Positions 12,271 through 28,085 are shown, counted from the first letter of the stretch. The stretch is 64,000 nucleotides of DNA from Lamellibrachia satsuma (GCA_033239005.1 BSQZ01000011.1:8155001-8219000); one strand, 5' to 3'. The notes: generated by a model not told the origin, from the letters alone. Numbers and translations are program-made.

Positions 12271-12718
12271 TATATACTTCTTGTGCTGCCACCCAGCGGA
12301 CAACGATGACATAAAAAGCTTACACTTTTACTGTTCAACCAACCTCGTTGTGTCATTCATGGCTTATCCTGATTTATCTAAATTACATATGATATAATAT
12401 GTGAGTGGACAGAAGACAATACGCAATGGTGTCAGAAGTGGGATCAAGACCAAGCACACAGACAATATTATTAATGGTTGAAACGGAGAAGAAATTCGGA
12501 AATCGGAGAAAAAAAAATTATTGAACCCAAAATAATACAAACATAATATTATCACAATTAGCAATAACATGACAATCTTTTATAAACAAAATCCAAGTTT
12601 AAGTTCATTTATCTTAAGGAAACAAAATTACATTAATTTGTTTATTGTAATTGAAAAACAAACAGACAAACAAACAAAATACAAAACCTGCATTAACACG
12701 AGTATTCCCTTCGGTTAA
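12271..12718. other. AT-rich intergenic, nothing recognised
   Basis: The stretch is AT-rich (an A run at 12506-12514 and AC-rich repeats near 12655-12685) and has no supported gene. Confidence 0.4.
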
Positions 12719-12994
12719 CTGTGGTTAACAGGAGAATATCTGGTTGAAGGCAGACCAGGAACATATAAATATATCATCTCCCATCGACACCTCGGCCTAG
12801 AGAAAGGAGTCAGGTTACCTGAAAGCTGTCTGGACAAGGCTACCCCTATTCCATATGCGTGTCTGGAAAGTGTGACCTGTATGTGCCAATCAAAGTGCAT
12901 GACAGCCCGATGCACTTGCTTCAGAAACAACCTTACGTGTTTTTACACCTACGGATATGATGCAATCGACTGCTGCAACCCAGCTGCTGGCTAA
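12719..12994 (+). pseudogene. Cysteine-rich (CXC-like) protein fragment
   Basis: An open frame of 92 codons without a clear ATG ends at TAA 12992-12994. Its last 45 residues are packed with regularly spaced cysteines: TCMCQSKC, then ARCTCFRNNLTC, then DCC. This CxCx3-4C spacing resembles CXC/Tesmin-type zinc-binding tails that also occur at the ends of mobile-element proteins. I cannot assign a family. It may be the last exon of a host gene or a transposon remnant. Confidence 0.4.
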
Positions 12995-13410
12995 TATACT
13001 CATATATACGAATGTATGACACAATATGCTGCGATCTCTACTGTACCCAGCTGGTTGGCTAGACACATCATACGGATACATAATTAATGTATACTGTCAT
13101 ATCAGAGCTATCAACAAAATGTTACATTATGCCATACACGTATGTTTGTTATGAAAGTGTACATGTTGAAAATTACCATTAATTTCACAATCGAGGATGG
13201 CATTCACCCACAACTTTTATCTCAAACTATGAGTGATTGATCTAACATGGATTCTTGCTATTAACAAACAATGGCGCAAAAAATATCCCGTGTTGAATGG
13301 TCAACTAAACGGAGTATTTTGAGGAAAACATAAGTAAAATAGAATCGGAAACACAAAAAAGATAATAGAAATCTGAAACAACAAACAAATTGCCCCGGTT
13401 TCGTGAGAAT
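12995..13410. other. Intergenic, nothing recognised
   Basis: No coding or structural signal is seen before the microsatellite. Confidence 0.4.
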
Positions 13411-13412
13411 GT

Positions 13413-13475
<63 letters not shown>

Positions 13476-13479
13476 CCCA

Positions 13480-13556
<77 letters not shown>
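13413..13556. repeat. Compound microsatellite (GCAC)n then (CA)n
   Basis: About 100 bp of GCAC repeats run directly into about 40 bp of CA. Predicted peptides such as repeated THAR or VCVR are artefacts of this repeat. Confidence 0.98.
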
Positions 13557-13911
13557 CATATAACAGAGATCGTCTGCGCATACTGTTGTCTAATGGCGTT
13601 GGCAACGTTGGTTAAAATACTATAAAACTTTTTATTTTTATACAAATACTTAAAAAAAAGTATTTCAAATAACAAATTATTTTGAAAGTACTTTTTTAGG
13701 GAAATAAAATACTGCTAAAATACTGATCCACGCAGATAACACATAATGTAAATGTAAATTCTCTATTGTGTATCGTGCAAGTTACGTTCCTGCACCAGCT
13801 AACCCGTTAATACAATATAAAACATTGAATGTATTTCTTATATTTGATATTTGTGGAAATACAAAACTAAAACTCCTAGATTTTATATTATACTCCAAAA
13901 TGTTCGCATCC

Positions 13912-14082
<171 letters not shown>

Positions 14083-14304
14083 ATATAGATAACTTTAAAA
14101 TAGAACAGGTTAAATTTCAAATTTGGCAAGTATTGTTTTTGACAGGCCAGAATTAAGTGTTTTTGTAAAAATAATTTTAAAAAGTATATATATCAACACA
14201 AAAAGTGTTTCAAAGTTTCAAACGGTATTTTAAATAAAACTATCAATTAAGACGTTTTTTATTTATGAAATACAAAAAAAATTAACATTTTAACCACACC
14301 TGGC

Positions 14305-15150
14305 GCCGTTAGCATTTGTGCACACCGTTTGCACGGCACACCTTGATCGCGATACTCTCTCGATCGCGATCTTAAACCGTTTGCACGGCACACCTCGGTC
14401 GCGATACTCTCTCGACCTCCGAAGTAAAAGAGGTAAAGGTGCCTTCTTATGTCGCGCGATATTTAGTCCTTGGAACAGCTCAAGGCGCTGTATACTTAAT
14501 TGATGTATGCAAAGTAAGATGCGATCACGATCGTTTGATTGCTGTCTACATCACACAAGTTATCAGGATCGCCACAGCGATCCGGTTCGCGATGGGTGAG
14601 TGCTGTGTATTAAAATATTAATCTCTTGCGCAAAAGTGGTTCAGATTAATGACATTAGAATGGCATTTTTTTTTCTATGTCATTGGGTTTTTTGCAATTC
14701 GTGCGTTGCAAAATTGTTATGTCAATTTTGCACAATGTTGTTACTAATTTATTATCATGTATCTTAAATAATTATCTTCTATGTGACTTATTCTTTTAAT
14801 TTAATATATTATCTTCTATCTGAATTAATTTACCATTTATATAACTTCAATGTTCTGCATATAAATAAATATAATATTTTAAGCCCTCCCGAATGGATTT
14901 ATTTAGATTTACGTCCCTATACAAATGTTCTTCTTATCTTACTTTATCACATATTTCAACTTCAGGATTGCAATCGCGATCCCAAACCGTTTACACAGCA
15001 CACCCCGATAGTTATACTCGCTCGATCGCGATCCACCTTCGGAGAAGGATTGACTGTGTTGCTATCGCGACGAGGTGTTGTGATCGCGACGAGGTGTTGT
15101 GATCGCGACGAGGTGTTTACACGACACATATGATCGAGATCAGTGAGTGT
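14305..15150. repeat. Repeat region rich in the palindrome TCGCGA, possible non-autonomous DNA transposon
   Basis: A segment 'accgtttgcacggcacacc...tcgcgatactctctcga' is repeated near 14325 and 14387 and, diverged, near 14985. Near 15060-15160 the region contains gatcgcgacgaggtgttgt repeats and ends in a motif (gtgagtgtcgtgtgaatgggg) that is an imperfect reverse complement of the start. The opposed ends with internal TCGCGA boxes suggest a terminal-inverted-repeat element. No transposase is present and no target duplication was established. Confidence 0.4.
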
Positions 15151-15224
15151 CGTGTGAATGGGGTATATGGGCTTTAGGTCAAATATGTCAACACATCATG
15201 CTTTGTTATAACTGGTTGAAGAAA

Positions 15225-15760
15225 TTACTACTTATCTAGATAATAATTAATATGGTACTGGCACACTTGTAGATGTAAAGAAAGTTTTTGATACTATTAA
15301 TCATGATATACAGCAACGAAATGATATTTATGTTGTATTTGTGGTATAACACATACACAGATTTTAAGTTCATGTTCTGTTGTGATAGCTTAGTAATATA
15401 AATGATCTTGTCCAGTTGACAAATGATGAGTTAAATACATGGTTTGCAGTAAATCGGTTATCTCTCAATCATATGTCGGTAGTGAAATATAAACAGTGTT
15501 GTATCATTATGTACAGAGACAATTGTGATATTGATAAACGTGGCATCCTTATTTTATACATCTTTCTTTTTTCTCTACATTATGTACTGTATTGAAATAT
15601 GGAGTAACACATATGCAAGTCATGTAAATTGTATAGTCTTGTTAAAAAAGGTTGTACGTTTACTTTGTGGTGCTAGGTAAAAGGTTGGAACAGGCATCTA
15701 AGCTATGTTTGAATCTTCATATTCCTAAAGTATCAGATATAGTTTAGTTGAGCAACTGCT
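15225..15760 (+). pseudogene. Decayed non-LTR reverse transcriptase
   Basis: Fragments in changing frames read LVDVKKVFDTINHDI (RT motif A region, about 15269-15312), then INDLVQLTNDELNTWF and NRLSLNH (about 15397-15470), then IEIWSNTYASHV and VVRLLCGAR (about 15590-15675). The order matches the RT palm and thumb of a LINE. Many stops and the lost catalytic FADD block show this is old. It is not closely related to the LINE family A-E. Confidence 0.65.
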
Positions 15761-16820
15761 GTTATTATGCATAAGGAATATACTAATTCAAAAGCTGTAT
15801 GCATCTGTTTATATAACGAGACAGTGTTCCAGTTTTAAACAAGATAATGCAAGTAACAATCTAACAAGTATGTGTATATCGGTGAAAGGTTTAAACTATG
15901 GCATTAATTTGACAGTCCTAGGATATGTTGTATTCATTGTTGTGTCCATGGTTTAAAAAAAAAAACTATTCAGTAAAAATAGTAAAATAATAGTTATGTA
16001 ATACATGCTTAATCGCTTTCGGTGGGGGAAGTAGTTTATGGTAACTGTTTTACTTTTAATATCATTTTAATGATGTTGGTCTTCTGTCGATTGAATGTTG
16101 ATGGGTTAGAGTAAATATAAAGTTAAAATGTTGTTATTATGCTAGCCACGTATATATGCATAATCAATACTGCAACATATGCATGTTACTGCATATTGTA
16201 TTACCATGTGTTATCGTACGTATTGTAACAGAGCAAGCATTGTATTATAAGTTATACACTTTCTTGCCCTTTTTTAAACATCTTATAATACCACATTACT
16301 AACTCAGTTATAATGTTCTGCTTTGTTTGTCGTTGTTTTAAACAAATACATTTAACTCATTCGTTTATTAATTCATCGTGGTTCGTAATAAAACACAAAT
16401 TTCCAACAGCTCCGGCCTATTTAGCAATATATGGCTTCAACCTACATGTGTAAGGGTCCGGAGATCTACCAACAATAATAATAATAATACTAATATACCA
16501 GTAACCATAAGATTTAAAATAGGATTTGGTATGCTACTTAAGTGCAACCCTAAATTACTTATGTAATTTATATAATACACAAACATCATTAACGATTCAT
16601 TAGCTGTCATTATATGTAAGCTTACAGTAAGAAATGTTCATGACTGCAGCATGCGTGTCCAACGGTCAGTTTTCTAAGCATTGCACAAGCATGTTTCCAA
16701 ATATTAGGTGGACAAAAAGACATCACATGCCAGAGCAAGGGAACAATAGTCGATGTAGAAATGTTTAGTTTGCATACAGCTGGGTGTTAAATAAGTAAAT
16801 AGACTGCACTACATAAGGCA
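15761..16820. other. AT-rich intergenic, nothing recognised
   Basis: No gene or repeat boundary was identified between the LINE fossil and the 3' end of the LamG-like gene. Confidence 0.4.
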
Positions 16821-16827
16821 AATGCGA

Positions 16828-16833
16828 TTTTAT
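16828..16833 (-). terminator. Poly(A) signal AATAAA of the LamG-like gene
   Basis: The minus strand carries AATAAA about 55 nt after the TAG stop (16890-16888), giving a short 3' UTR. Confidence 0.7.
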
Positions 16834-16887
16834 TGGATACAATATCATCAGTCGCATTTGTTGGTTGCACAGTGGACTTGGTTGCAC

Positions 16888-20083
<3,196 letters not shown>

Positions 20084-20085
20084 CT

Positions 20086-20215
20086 GGGAAGAGAGAGAAG
20101 GAGAGAGAGAGGGGGGGAGAGAGAGAGAGAGAGAGAGAGATAGAGAGAGAGCGAGCGAGAGAGAGAGAGGGGGGAACGAGAGAGAGAGAGAGAGAGGGGG
20201 GGGGGAGAGAGAGAG
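20086..20215. repeat. (GA)n repeat doubling as an intron polypyrimidine tract
   Basis: GA/GGGA repeats fill this stretch. On the minus strand it is a CT-rich tract ending directly in the TTCCCAG acceptor before the signal-peptide exon of the LamG-like gene. Confidence 0.85.
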
Positions 20216-20543
20216 ACGTATTTATTACACGAATACACAAGAACATTTGTATGGATATATGCCCACAACCTCACATTAGACATATGCCAAAGTCTATGTA
20301 CTCTAGTTTATTTAAGGGAAATATTTGCGCATGTTCGTAGCATATTTATCCTAGCAATGTTTCAATTTTCTCTATTTAGTGATTTAAAGAAATGATGTTA
20401 TCATTACTCTATGTAGTTTAGCATTCATTTTTCATTAGCATGCTATCTACTAATTCTACTAAAGAGATGCCTTTAGTAAAAGTTTTAACATTGTGCCACT
20501 TATTTCATCACACAGAAAGATTCCAACTTAGCATATCACTTAC

Positions 20544-20596
20544 CTTTGTTCACCACTGAAGTAGCTGTTGCCGGTTTGGTAGATTCGAAGAACTGA
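20544..20596 (-). other. Noncoding first exon of the LamG-like gene (5' UTR)
   Basis: A strong donor (AAAG|GTAAGT) at 20544/20543 lies about 50 nt downstream of the expected start site set by the TATA box. The exon carries no in-frame start. It would splice to the acceptor TTCCCAG just before the ATG at 20083, whose pyrimidine tract is the CT strand of the GA repeat at 20086-20215. The transcription start is inferred. Confidence 0.6.
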
Positions 20597-20619
20597 TGGT
20601 CTCACTCTCACCATGCCAG

Positions 20620-20626
20620 TTATATA
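20620..20626 (-). promoter_or_regulatory. TATA box of the LamG-like gene
   Basis: The minus strand reads TATATAA about 28-30 bp upstream of the inferred start near 20594, the standard metazoan TATA spacing. The noncoding exon and its donor follow directly. Confidence 0.6.
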
Positions 20627-20639
20627 CACGTCGATACTC

Positions 20640-21288
<649 letters not shown>

Positions 21289-21469
21289 ACGTGATGAAAA
21301 AATAACATTAAAACATAATAGTGACAACGGGACAGATTGAGTTGGAAATAAGCAGAAGCCAGGTAATATCTAAAATCCTCGATGGTCGAACAGACTGGCG
21401 ATGAAAGAGCATAACATATGGTCGTATGAAATGCAGGATCATGATCGCTTCGCGTCCAACATGTACGGC

Positions 21470-21556
21470 ACCCGATGATGATGATGAACCCGACGATGAT
21501 GATGGTGAACATGGCGATGATGATGATGAACATGACGATGATGATTATGACGATAG
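21470..21556. repeat. (GAT)n-rich simple repeat
   Basis: GATGATGATGAAC-like units repeat several times. No gene is supported nearby. Confidence 0.85.
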
Positions 21557-21715
21557 ACTTTCATTTAGGTTCCGTTCACATATGAAAAAGGTTTGTACTG
21601 ACTAAATACATAACATAACAAGTCGGTGATGTGTGTTTTGACGTGGTAATATGCATATCAAAGAGACAGTTACCCAGAATAATACATTAGACACAAATAA
21701 GGGTTGTCATGTCTA

Positions 21716-22765
21716 CATGCCGCACTGACCATACCTCAAGCTGACCACACCTCACACTGCCCACCTCATACTGACCATACCTCTGACTGACCACACATCA
21801 CATACACCTTACCTCACACTGAACTACATCGTACTGACCACACCTCACACTGACAGCACCTCACACTGACCATGCCTCGCACTGACCAATTTCCATACGT
21901 CGGACAAACCATACATCACACTGACCACCCTGACATTGACAGCGCCTGACACTGACCATATCTCAAACTGACCATAACTCACACTGTCCTTACCTGATCA
22001 TTCCTCGGACTGACCACATCTCACACAAACCTTACCTCACACCAACCAATCCTCACACTGATCCCACCTCACACTGACCATACCTCATACTGTCCGCATT
22101 TCACAACATCCTCACACTCTACATATCTCGTACTGACCATATATCGCACTTACCACACTTCTCACAGACCTTACCTCAAACCAACCATATTTCGCACTGA
22201 CCACACCCCACACCGACAGCACCTCACACCGTCCATATATCGTGCTGACCGCACCTCACATAGACCTTACCTCCCACTAACGATAGCTCGTATTGACTAC
22301 ACCTCACACTAACCATACCCCATACTAGCAAAACCCCAAACTAGCCATACCTCATACTTACCATACCTCACACTAACCATGCCTCATATTGACCATACCT
22401 CAAACTAACCATAACTCATACTCACCATATTTCGTATTGACCTAATCTAACACTGATCATACATCACACTGAAAATACCCATACGTCGGACTAACCATAC
22501 CACACACTGACCACACCTCACATGGGCAACACATCACACTGACCACATCCCACACTGATCATACCTCATACTGACCATATATCATACTGATCTTACCTGA
22601 TACTGACCATACCTCGGACTGTCCACACCTCACACAAACCTTACCTCACACTAACCATTCCTCACACTGGCCACCCCTTACATTGACCATATATTATACT
22701 GACCAAACCTGACAGTGACCATACCTCACACTGTATGTACTTCACACTAGCCATACCTCACACTC
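21716..22765. repeat. Minisatellite of about 20-bp units, about 1.05 kb
   Basis: The phrase 'actgaccatacctcac' is repeated about 50 times with substitutions and length changes. All frames contain many stops. The divergence between units points to an old array. Confidence 0.93.
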
Positions 22766-23510
22766 AATATAGTGCAGGACATGCAAATTCAGCAGGAGTA
22801 AACATAGATACATTTCAGCATTTCATAAGCAGTGCCCAGGACTGTCGAAATCCAATATAACTTAATTTGGATGCTTAATTCTACAAGTAATGTTATTCAA
22901 TGTTGATGCTTTTTTCCTTTGAGTAATTGGGTATTTTTGCACTGTTAAAGTAAGCTTGTCCAAAAACGTTGGGAGCAAATATGCGTTGATGTAAAAACAT
23001 TTAATGTATACATTCGTATTGCCTCGTACAAATATTTGTTTACATATTTTTACACGAAATATCTAGTCTCCTTTAGTAGGCCTCATGTATGGCCAACATA
23101 GCTCACTCGACCAATTACGTATGACATTTTGCCTTAACACCAAAATAACCCAAACTCCACCAAAATATCCAAAATCTGTCCTGCTTTAACTAATTGGAAA
23201 AATACAACGTTGATTACATGCCTTATAATGTTTAAATGTGATTCTCCCTGACCATTTCTGTTGTGATATTTTCTATGCATAAGTATGTTGGTCAATATAA
23301 ATATTCAGAGTTCCATGTGTTAATAAGCGACATGTAATTGCAGAAAATAACAAAAAAATAATAAGCACGGGTGTAACAGTGGGACAGTAAGCCTATTCAA
23401 TTCCCCGTTTGTTCCTGCGCTGCGGGGCCACTCTGTATGGTAACAGAACAACTACAGGTTCTCAAGGTCGATACGTACAATAGCGCCATATATATATGAT
23501 GTTTTTTAAA
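22766..23510. other. AT-rich intergenic, nothing recognised
   Basis: No coding or repeat pattern identified. Confidence 0.4.
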
Positions 23511-23513
23511 ACA

Positions 23514-23612
23514 TCTTGAATATGTATCATAGAGAAGTCGTGGCGCTAATGACAACAACCAATATTCGGCTGGTTGTGTGTATTCGTACTATTCATTTTA
23601 GTTGTGACGTAA
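23514..23612. repeat. About 98-bp direct repeat, first copy (second copy 23906-24004)
   Basis: From 'ttgaatatg' to 'tagttgtgacgtaa' the two copies match at most positions and sit 392 bp apart, with Tc1/mariner-like transposase debris just before the second copy. A tandem duplication of a roughly 390-bp segment is the simplest reading. Confidence 0.8.
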
Positions 23613-23715
23613 TATACATACAACCGTTTTTCAATACTGTACTATTTTGTTGTAACGTGTTATTACACATGACATTAATAGCCGCATGGTTTTCCTTTTG
23701 GAAGGAAGTGGAGAA

Positions 23716-23905
23716 ACTCATGACGACCATTCCCCTGCAAGGCAACTCCAGACCATTACTGAGGGTGGGTGCTTAACTGTTGGCACGGCGTAGCATGGAC
23801 TGCACCACTCATTACTTAGTCTTCCTACAAAAGCCTTTGTTTTTTTTAAATAGCTCTCATCTGACCACAAGACGTTACGCCAAAAGCCTTTCTTTAAAAC
23901 ATCTT
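23716..23905 (-). pseudogene. Tc1/mariner-like transposase fragment
   Basis: The minus strand reads FWRNVLWSDES (first catalytic Asp region) followed by VPTVKHPPSVMVWSCLAGE, the hallmark pair of Tc1-like DDE transposases. The second Asp and the Glu block are absent and the frame stops soon after. It is a short dead fragment. Confidence 0.8.
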
Positions 23906-24224
23906 GAATATGAATCATACAGAGGACGTGGCGCTAATGACAACAGCCGATATTCGGCTGGTTGTGTGTATTCATACCATTTATTTTAGTTGTGACGTAA
24001 GCAACAGTGTTTACTCGTTTGAAAACCTACGGTTGAGTACGTCATACACAGACGACCGTTTTTCAATACGGAGTTTTGTTGTAATGATTTATTACACATA
24101 ATGTAAAGTCTGAGCGTACTGTCTAACATGGAGCTATGTCATGCTATGTCATATATGTCATATATCACATGTAATGTTCACAGTCCAGCAGTGTCATCTG
24201 TGTCAGTAACTTTGTATTCGGCTT

Positions 24225-24335
24225 GCCGTGTGGTATTCCCTTTTGGAAGGGAGTGAAGAAATCAACGAAATTAGCTTTCATCTGACCACAACACGTTACG
24301 TCAACAGCCTACCGACAGTTGACGAAATATTACGC
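24225..24335 (-). pseudogene. Second, weaker Tc1/mariner-like fragment
   Basis: The stretch 'agctttcatctgaccacaacacgttacg' matches the DNA coding for NVLWSDES in the fragment at 23716-23905, with the adjoining 'cttttggaaggga' also shared. It is too short and degraded for more. Confidence 0.5.
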
Positions 24336-24390
24336 GAGCACTGTCAGTGTACGTTGAAAAGCATTCTACGACGTATCGACGTATCGATCG

Positions 24391-24609
24391 TCATCCTCCT
24401 GCATTTCGTAATCTCTGACATAATGATCTGCCAACCCATACATGTTTTAGGGTCCTGATTAATCGCCGGAATTTCTCAACTACCGCTGACGTACCACCCC
24501 ACTCTGTGTTGTTTGTGTTGCTTACGTAAACAATTGACCTTCCATTGAAAGGGCCTAATATTTGCTGACCCTTTCTTTCACATCCTCTATTTTCACCTCC
24601 GGTAAACAA
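24391..24609 (-). pseudogene. LINE ORF1 SGNH-domain fossil
   Basis: The frame contains SNTNNTEWGGTSAVVEKFRR and LIRTLKHVWV, which align with GTNNVEREGTTAIVRKYRQ and LVRTLKQTRV in the ORF1 of LINE copies A and E. The conserved Gly of GTN is replaced. It is a diverged relative of the same LINE lineage. Confidence 0.7.
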
Positions 24610-24623
24610 AGATCCTCGTGTTA

Positions 24624-24670
24624 CTTGTGTCCTATCTTGTCCTATCTTGTCCTATCTTGTCCTATCTTGC
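24624..24670. repeat. Short tandem repeat, unit TCCTATCTTG
   Basis: Four 10-bp units in a row. Confidence 0.95.
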
Positions 24671-24789
24671 TGTCGAGTACTTCTCACTTGTCATTTTGTT
24701 ACATATTTATTTCCGTGCTGTCAACCTGTTACCAGTTCCCTTCCTCGTATTCCATTTATAACCCGTTCACTTAACTTCTGTTCTTTTCT

Positions 24790-26290
24790 CATCTACCTGT
24801 CCTGTAAGCCTCATCACCTGTCCAGTAAACATCACCCAGTGTCCAGGAGGCCTCACCCCCTGTCCAGTAAACTTCACGCTGTATCCAATAAACCTCACCC
24901 TCTGTCCAGTAAGCCACCGCTCCTGTCCAGTAAGCCTCACCACGTGTCCACTAAGCCTCACCCCGTCCACAATAAGCATTTCCCCGTCCAGTAAGCCTCA
25001 CCCCGTGTCCAATAAACCTCACCCCCTCCGCAATAAGCCTCTCCCTGCCCAGTAAGCCTCATCCCGTGTCCAGTAAGCCTCACCCCCTCCGCAATAAGCC
25101 TCTCCCCGTCCAGTAAGCCCCACCCCTCCGTAATAAGCCTCTCTTCGTCCAGTAAACCCCACCCCTCCACAATAAGCATATCCCCGTCCAGTAAGCCTCA
25201 CCCCCTCAGCAATAAGCCTCTCCCCGTCCAGTAGGCCTCACCCCACCGTAATAAGCCTCTCCCCGTCCAGTAAGCCTCACCCCACCGTAATAAACCTCTC
25301 CCCGTCCAGTAGGTCTCACCCCGTCCGCAATAAGAATCTACCCATCCAGGCAGCCTCTCCCCGTGTCCAGTAAGCCTCACCCCCTCCACAATAAGCGTCT
25401 CCCCGTCCAGTAAGCATCACCCCACCGTAATAAGCCTATCCCCGTCCAGTAAGCCTCACCCCACCGTAATAAGCCTCTCCCCGTCCAGTAGGCCTCACCC
25501 CGTCCGCAATAAACATCTCCCCATCCAGGCAGCCTCACCTCGTGTCCAGTAAGCCTCACCCCCTCAACAATAAGCCTCTCCCCGTCCAGTAAACCTCACC
25601 CCACCGTAATAAGCCTCTCCCCGTCCAGTAAGTCTCACCCCACCGTAATAAGCCTCTCCCCTTCCAGTAGGCCTCACCCCGTCCGCAATAAGCATCTCCC
25701 CATCCAGGCAGCCTCACCCCGTGTCCAGTAAGCCTCACCCCCTCAGCAATAAGCCTCTCCCCGTCCAGTAAACCTCACCCCACCGTAATAAGCCTCTCCC
25801 CGTCCAGTAAGTCTCACCCCACCGTAATAAGCCTCTCCCCGTTCAGTAGGCCTCACCACGTCCGCAATAAGCATCTCCCCATCCAGGCAGCCTCACCCCG
25901 TGTCCAGTAAGCCTCACCCCCTCAGCAATAAGCCTCTCCCCTTCCAGTAAACCTCACCCCACCGTAATAAGCCTCTCCCCGTCCAGTAAGCCTCATCCCA
26001 CCGTAATAAGCCTCTCCCCGTCCAGTACGCCCCACCCCCTCCACAATAAGCATATCCCCGTCCAGTAAGCCTCATCCCCTCAGCAATAAGCCCCTCCCCG
26101 TCCAGTAAACCTCACCCCACCGTAATAAGCCTCTCCCCGTCCAGTAAGCCTCACCCCCTCCGCAATAAGCCTCTCCTCGTCCAGTGAGCCTCACCCCGTC
26201 CAGTAAGCGTCACCCCCTCCGCAATAAGCCTCTCCCCGTCTAATGAGCCTCACCCCGTCCAGTAAGCATCACCCCCTGTGCAGTAAGGGA
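24790..26290. repeat. 1.5-kb minisatellite with 179-bp higher-order period
   Basis: Basic units of about 38-40 bp, of the type 'gtccagtaagcctcaccccaccgtaataagcctctcccc', fill the region. A marker, cccatccagg, recurs at 25341, 25520, 25699 and 25878, exactly 179 bp apart each time, so groups of units have been copied as blocks. Long minus-strand frames rich in EAYWTGRGLL are artefacts of this repeat. Confidence 0.95.
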
Positions 26291-27370
26291 ACCTTACTTC
26301 TTTATGTCCATTGTCTCAGGTCTCGTGCATCATTCAACAACAATCACTACTTGACATCCTGTACGCACAAACACACACACACACATTCGAAGTCTTCTAA
26401 CTTATTGTTTGCCCGCATGTTTCTAAAACGACGCTGTAGTCTAACCTGCTGTTGCAACTGTTGTCCGCCCCTTTCGCTTAGTTACTATATGGACGCACAA
26501 TCCGATGATAATGTTCGCGGTCTAATTCTCCTAAATCGAGTATTGTTAAATTAGCTTCCCTGGCAACCAGTCTCCACAAACCTATACCTATGTTGAACGA
26601 ACAACCGCAAAACGGACCGTAGAGTGTGTATTTAAAACATGCCCAATACCAAATCGATAATATGATGCTTTGCCGATAACATATACATGTATTTGCCGTG
26701 CCTTTGGAGTCAACGCTTCCATCGCTAAAACTTAAAGCTAAACCCAAATGCAGGTTAAATATCAACACGTGTTGTTATTATGTTAAGACGTCGGAAAATT
26801 ATATGTGGGATATATCCATTAAGCTCATTCCCAATTCATTTTTTCGAACGAATATTCAACTCGAAAATAATGATTTAAAATACATAGATATAGTGTTATT
26901 TGTTTATTACGTGTTGCAATACACTGTTACTGAAATCAGCGAGTATTCGTTAATATTCATTCAACCGCAGTTCGGTTCAGACAGAACGAAAAAAGCTAGG
27001 AATTTAGTGTGGCAAAGACCGACCACTCGTCATTGCTGATGCGTGAGAAGTATGTTTCTTATATTAAAACCTACAGGGTCCTACAAACCTGCAAAAACAG
27101 CATGGATTAGCATAGACTCGAGAGCACTTATGTACGATAATGTTTGGTACAGAACAAACTCAAATGGCCTTCGTCAGCAGGACGTATGAATATTATAGCA
27201 TGAAGATATCTGGTTTACGAGAATCAACAACAATCAACAAAGTAATAAATATCCATAGACCGATACCTTTCTTAATCCGAAATGTCGGTCATATATTACA
27301 ACCTGTTAAGCTAGATCAACTTATCAACAATCAAAATCCAGTCATTTGGAAGCCCGGTGATAGTAGGCAG
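26291..27370. other. Intergenic with one interspersed repeat
   Basis: A roughly 105-bp sequence at 26486-26590 ('ggacgcacaatccgatgataat' to 'acaaacctatacc') recurs in the same orientation at 28920-29024, with about 85 percent similarity by eye. Otherwise nothing is recognised. Confidence 0.5.
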
Positions 27371-27373
27371 CGA

Positions 27374-27655
27374 CAGTAGAAACAATAGAACAAATTAGTA
27401 TATCACATGCAATAGTGTTCAACTTATCAACCTATTAAAAGAGAGTGTGATTTGTAAATTATTAGAACAAATTATCTACAGATTGTGTAACTGCTAGAAG
27501 CGTGAATATCTTTATAAACAAGGTTGACATATATCTCAGGAGGACGGATTACACATGGATTAAACATGTTGGGCTCTCGATAAGCCAATGGTTTCCTTGT
27601 ACACTTGCCATCTGTCGTGGATGACAATCCTGTTAAGTATTGTTAAATGTTGATA
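27374..27655 (+). pseudogene. LINE fragment of family A-E, internally deleted
   Basis: Short pieces match the RT region of copy A (about 9880-9930 and 10020-10035) and then its 3' end from about 11185, including 'ctcgataagccaatgg' and a terminal TTGTTAAATGTTG. Large deletions separate the pieces. Confidence 0.75.
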
Positions 27656-27714
27656 GCTGTGGCGGCGACACCGATTTTCTGGTGACAATGGACTCAGTAG
27701 ACACCACGAGTAGT

Positions 27715-28082
27715 TTCCATCCCTCCGTCCATCCACCCCTCCCTTCCTCCCTCCTCTCTGTCTCTCGGCGTCAGAAGTCGCAATGTTGCACTCCAGTGGA
27801 GGCTGTAGCGGCGTTTAGACATATGACATCAACCTCAGTGCTTCGTGGACGCATTGCTCTCGGTTAAAATGTATTTAATGAATTAGCAGATGTAGTCGCA
27901 GAGTGGAACTCGATGCGTCCACGAAGCACTGAGGTCACTGTCCTATGTCTAAACGCCGATACAGCCTCCACTGGAGTGCAACATTGTCGCCGATAGACAG
28001 AGGGGGGGGGGGGGGTGGGAGGGAGGAAGGGAGGGGTGGATAGAAGGAGGGTGGGAGGGAGTAGGGCGGGAGGGCGGGATGG

Positions 28083-28085
<3 letters not shown>
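27715..28085. repeat. Large imperfect inverted repeat (foldback)
   Basis: The arm 27715-27858 is mirrored by 27918-28085: gcgtttagacata / tatgtctaaacgc, gtgcttcgtggacgcat / atgcgtccacgaagcac, and the C-rich outer segment against a G-rich one. The loop is about 60 bp. It may be a foldback element or MITE, or an inverted duplication. No coding capacity. Confidence 0.85.

Noticed and set aside
13261..13615. Frames with THAR, RACV or CVCV repeats, also at 27864-28190 and 33111-33314
   Set aside because: They translate GCAC/CA/GT simple repeats and have no start context or family resemblance.
24767..25738. Series of minus-strand frames with EAYWTGRGLLRWGEAYW repeats
   Set aside because: They come from the 38-40-bp minisatellite; the 60-codon frames recur at exactly the 179-bp period, which is a property of the DNA repeat.
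24790..26290. CRISPR-like look of regularly spaced repeats
   Set aside because: Units are tandem without unique spacers, and the genome is eukaryotic.
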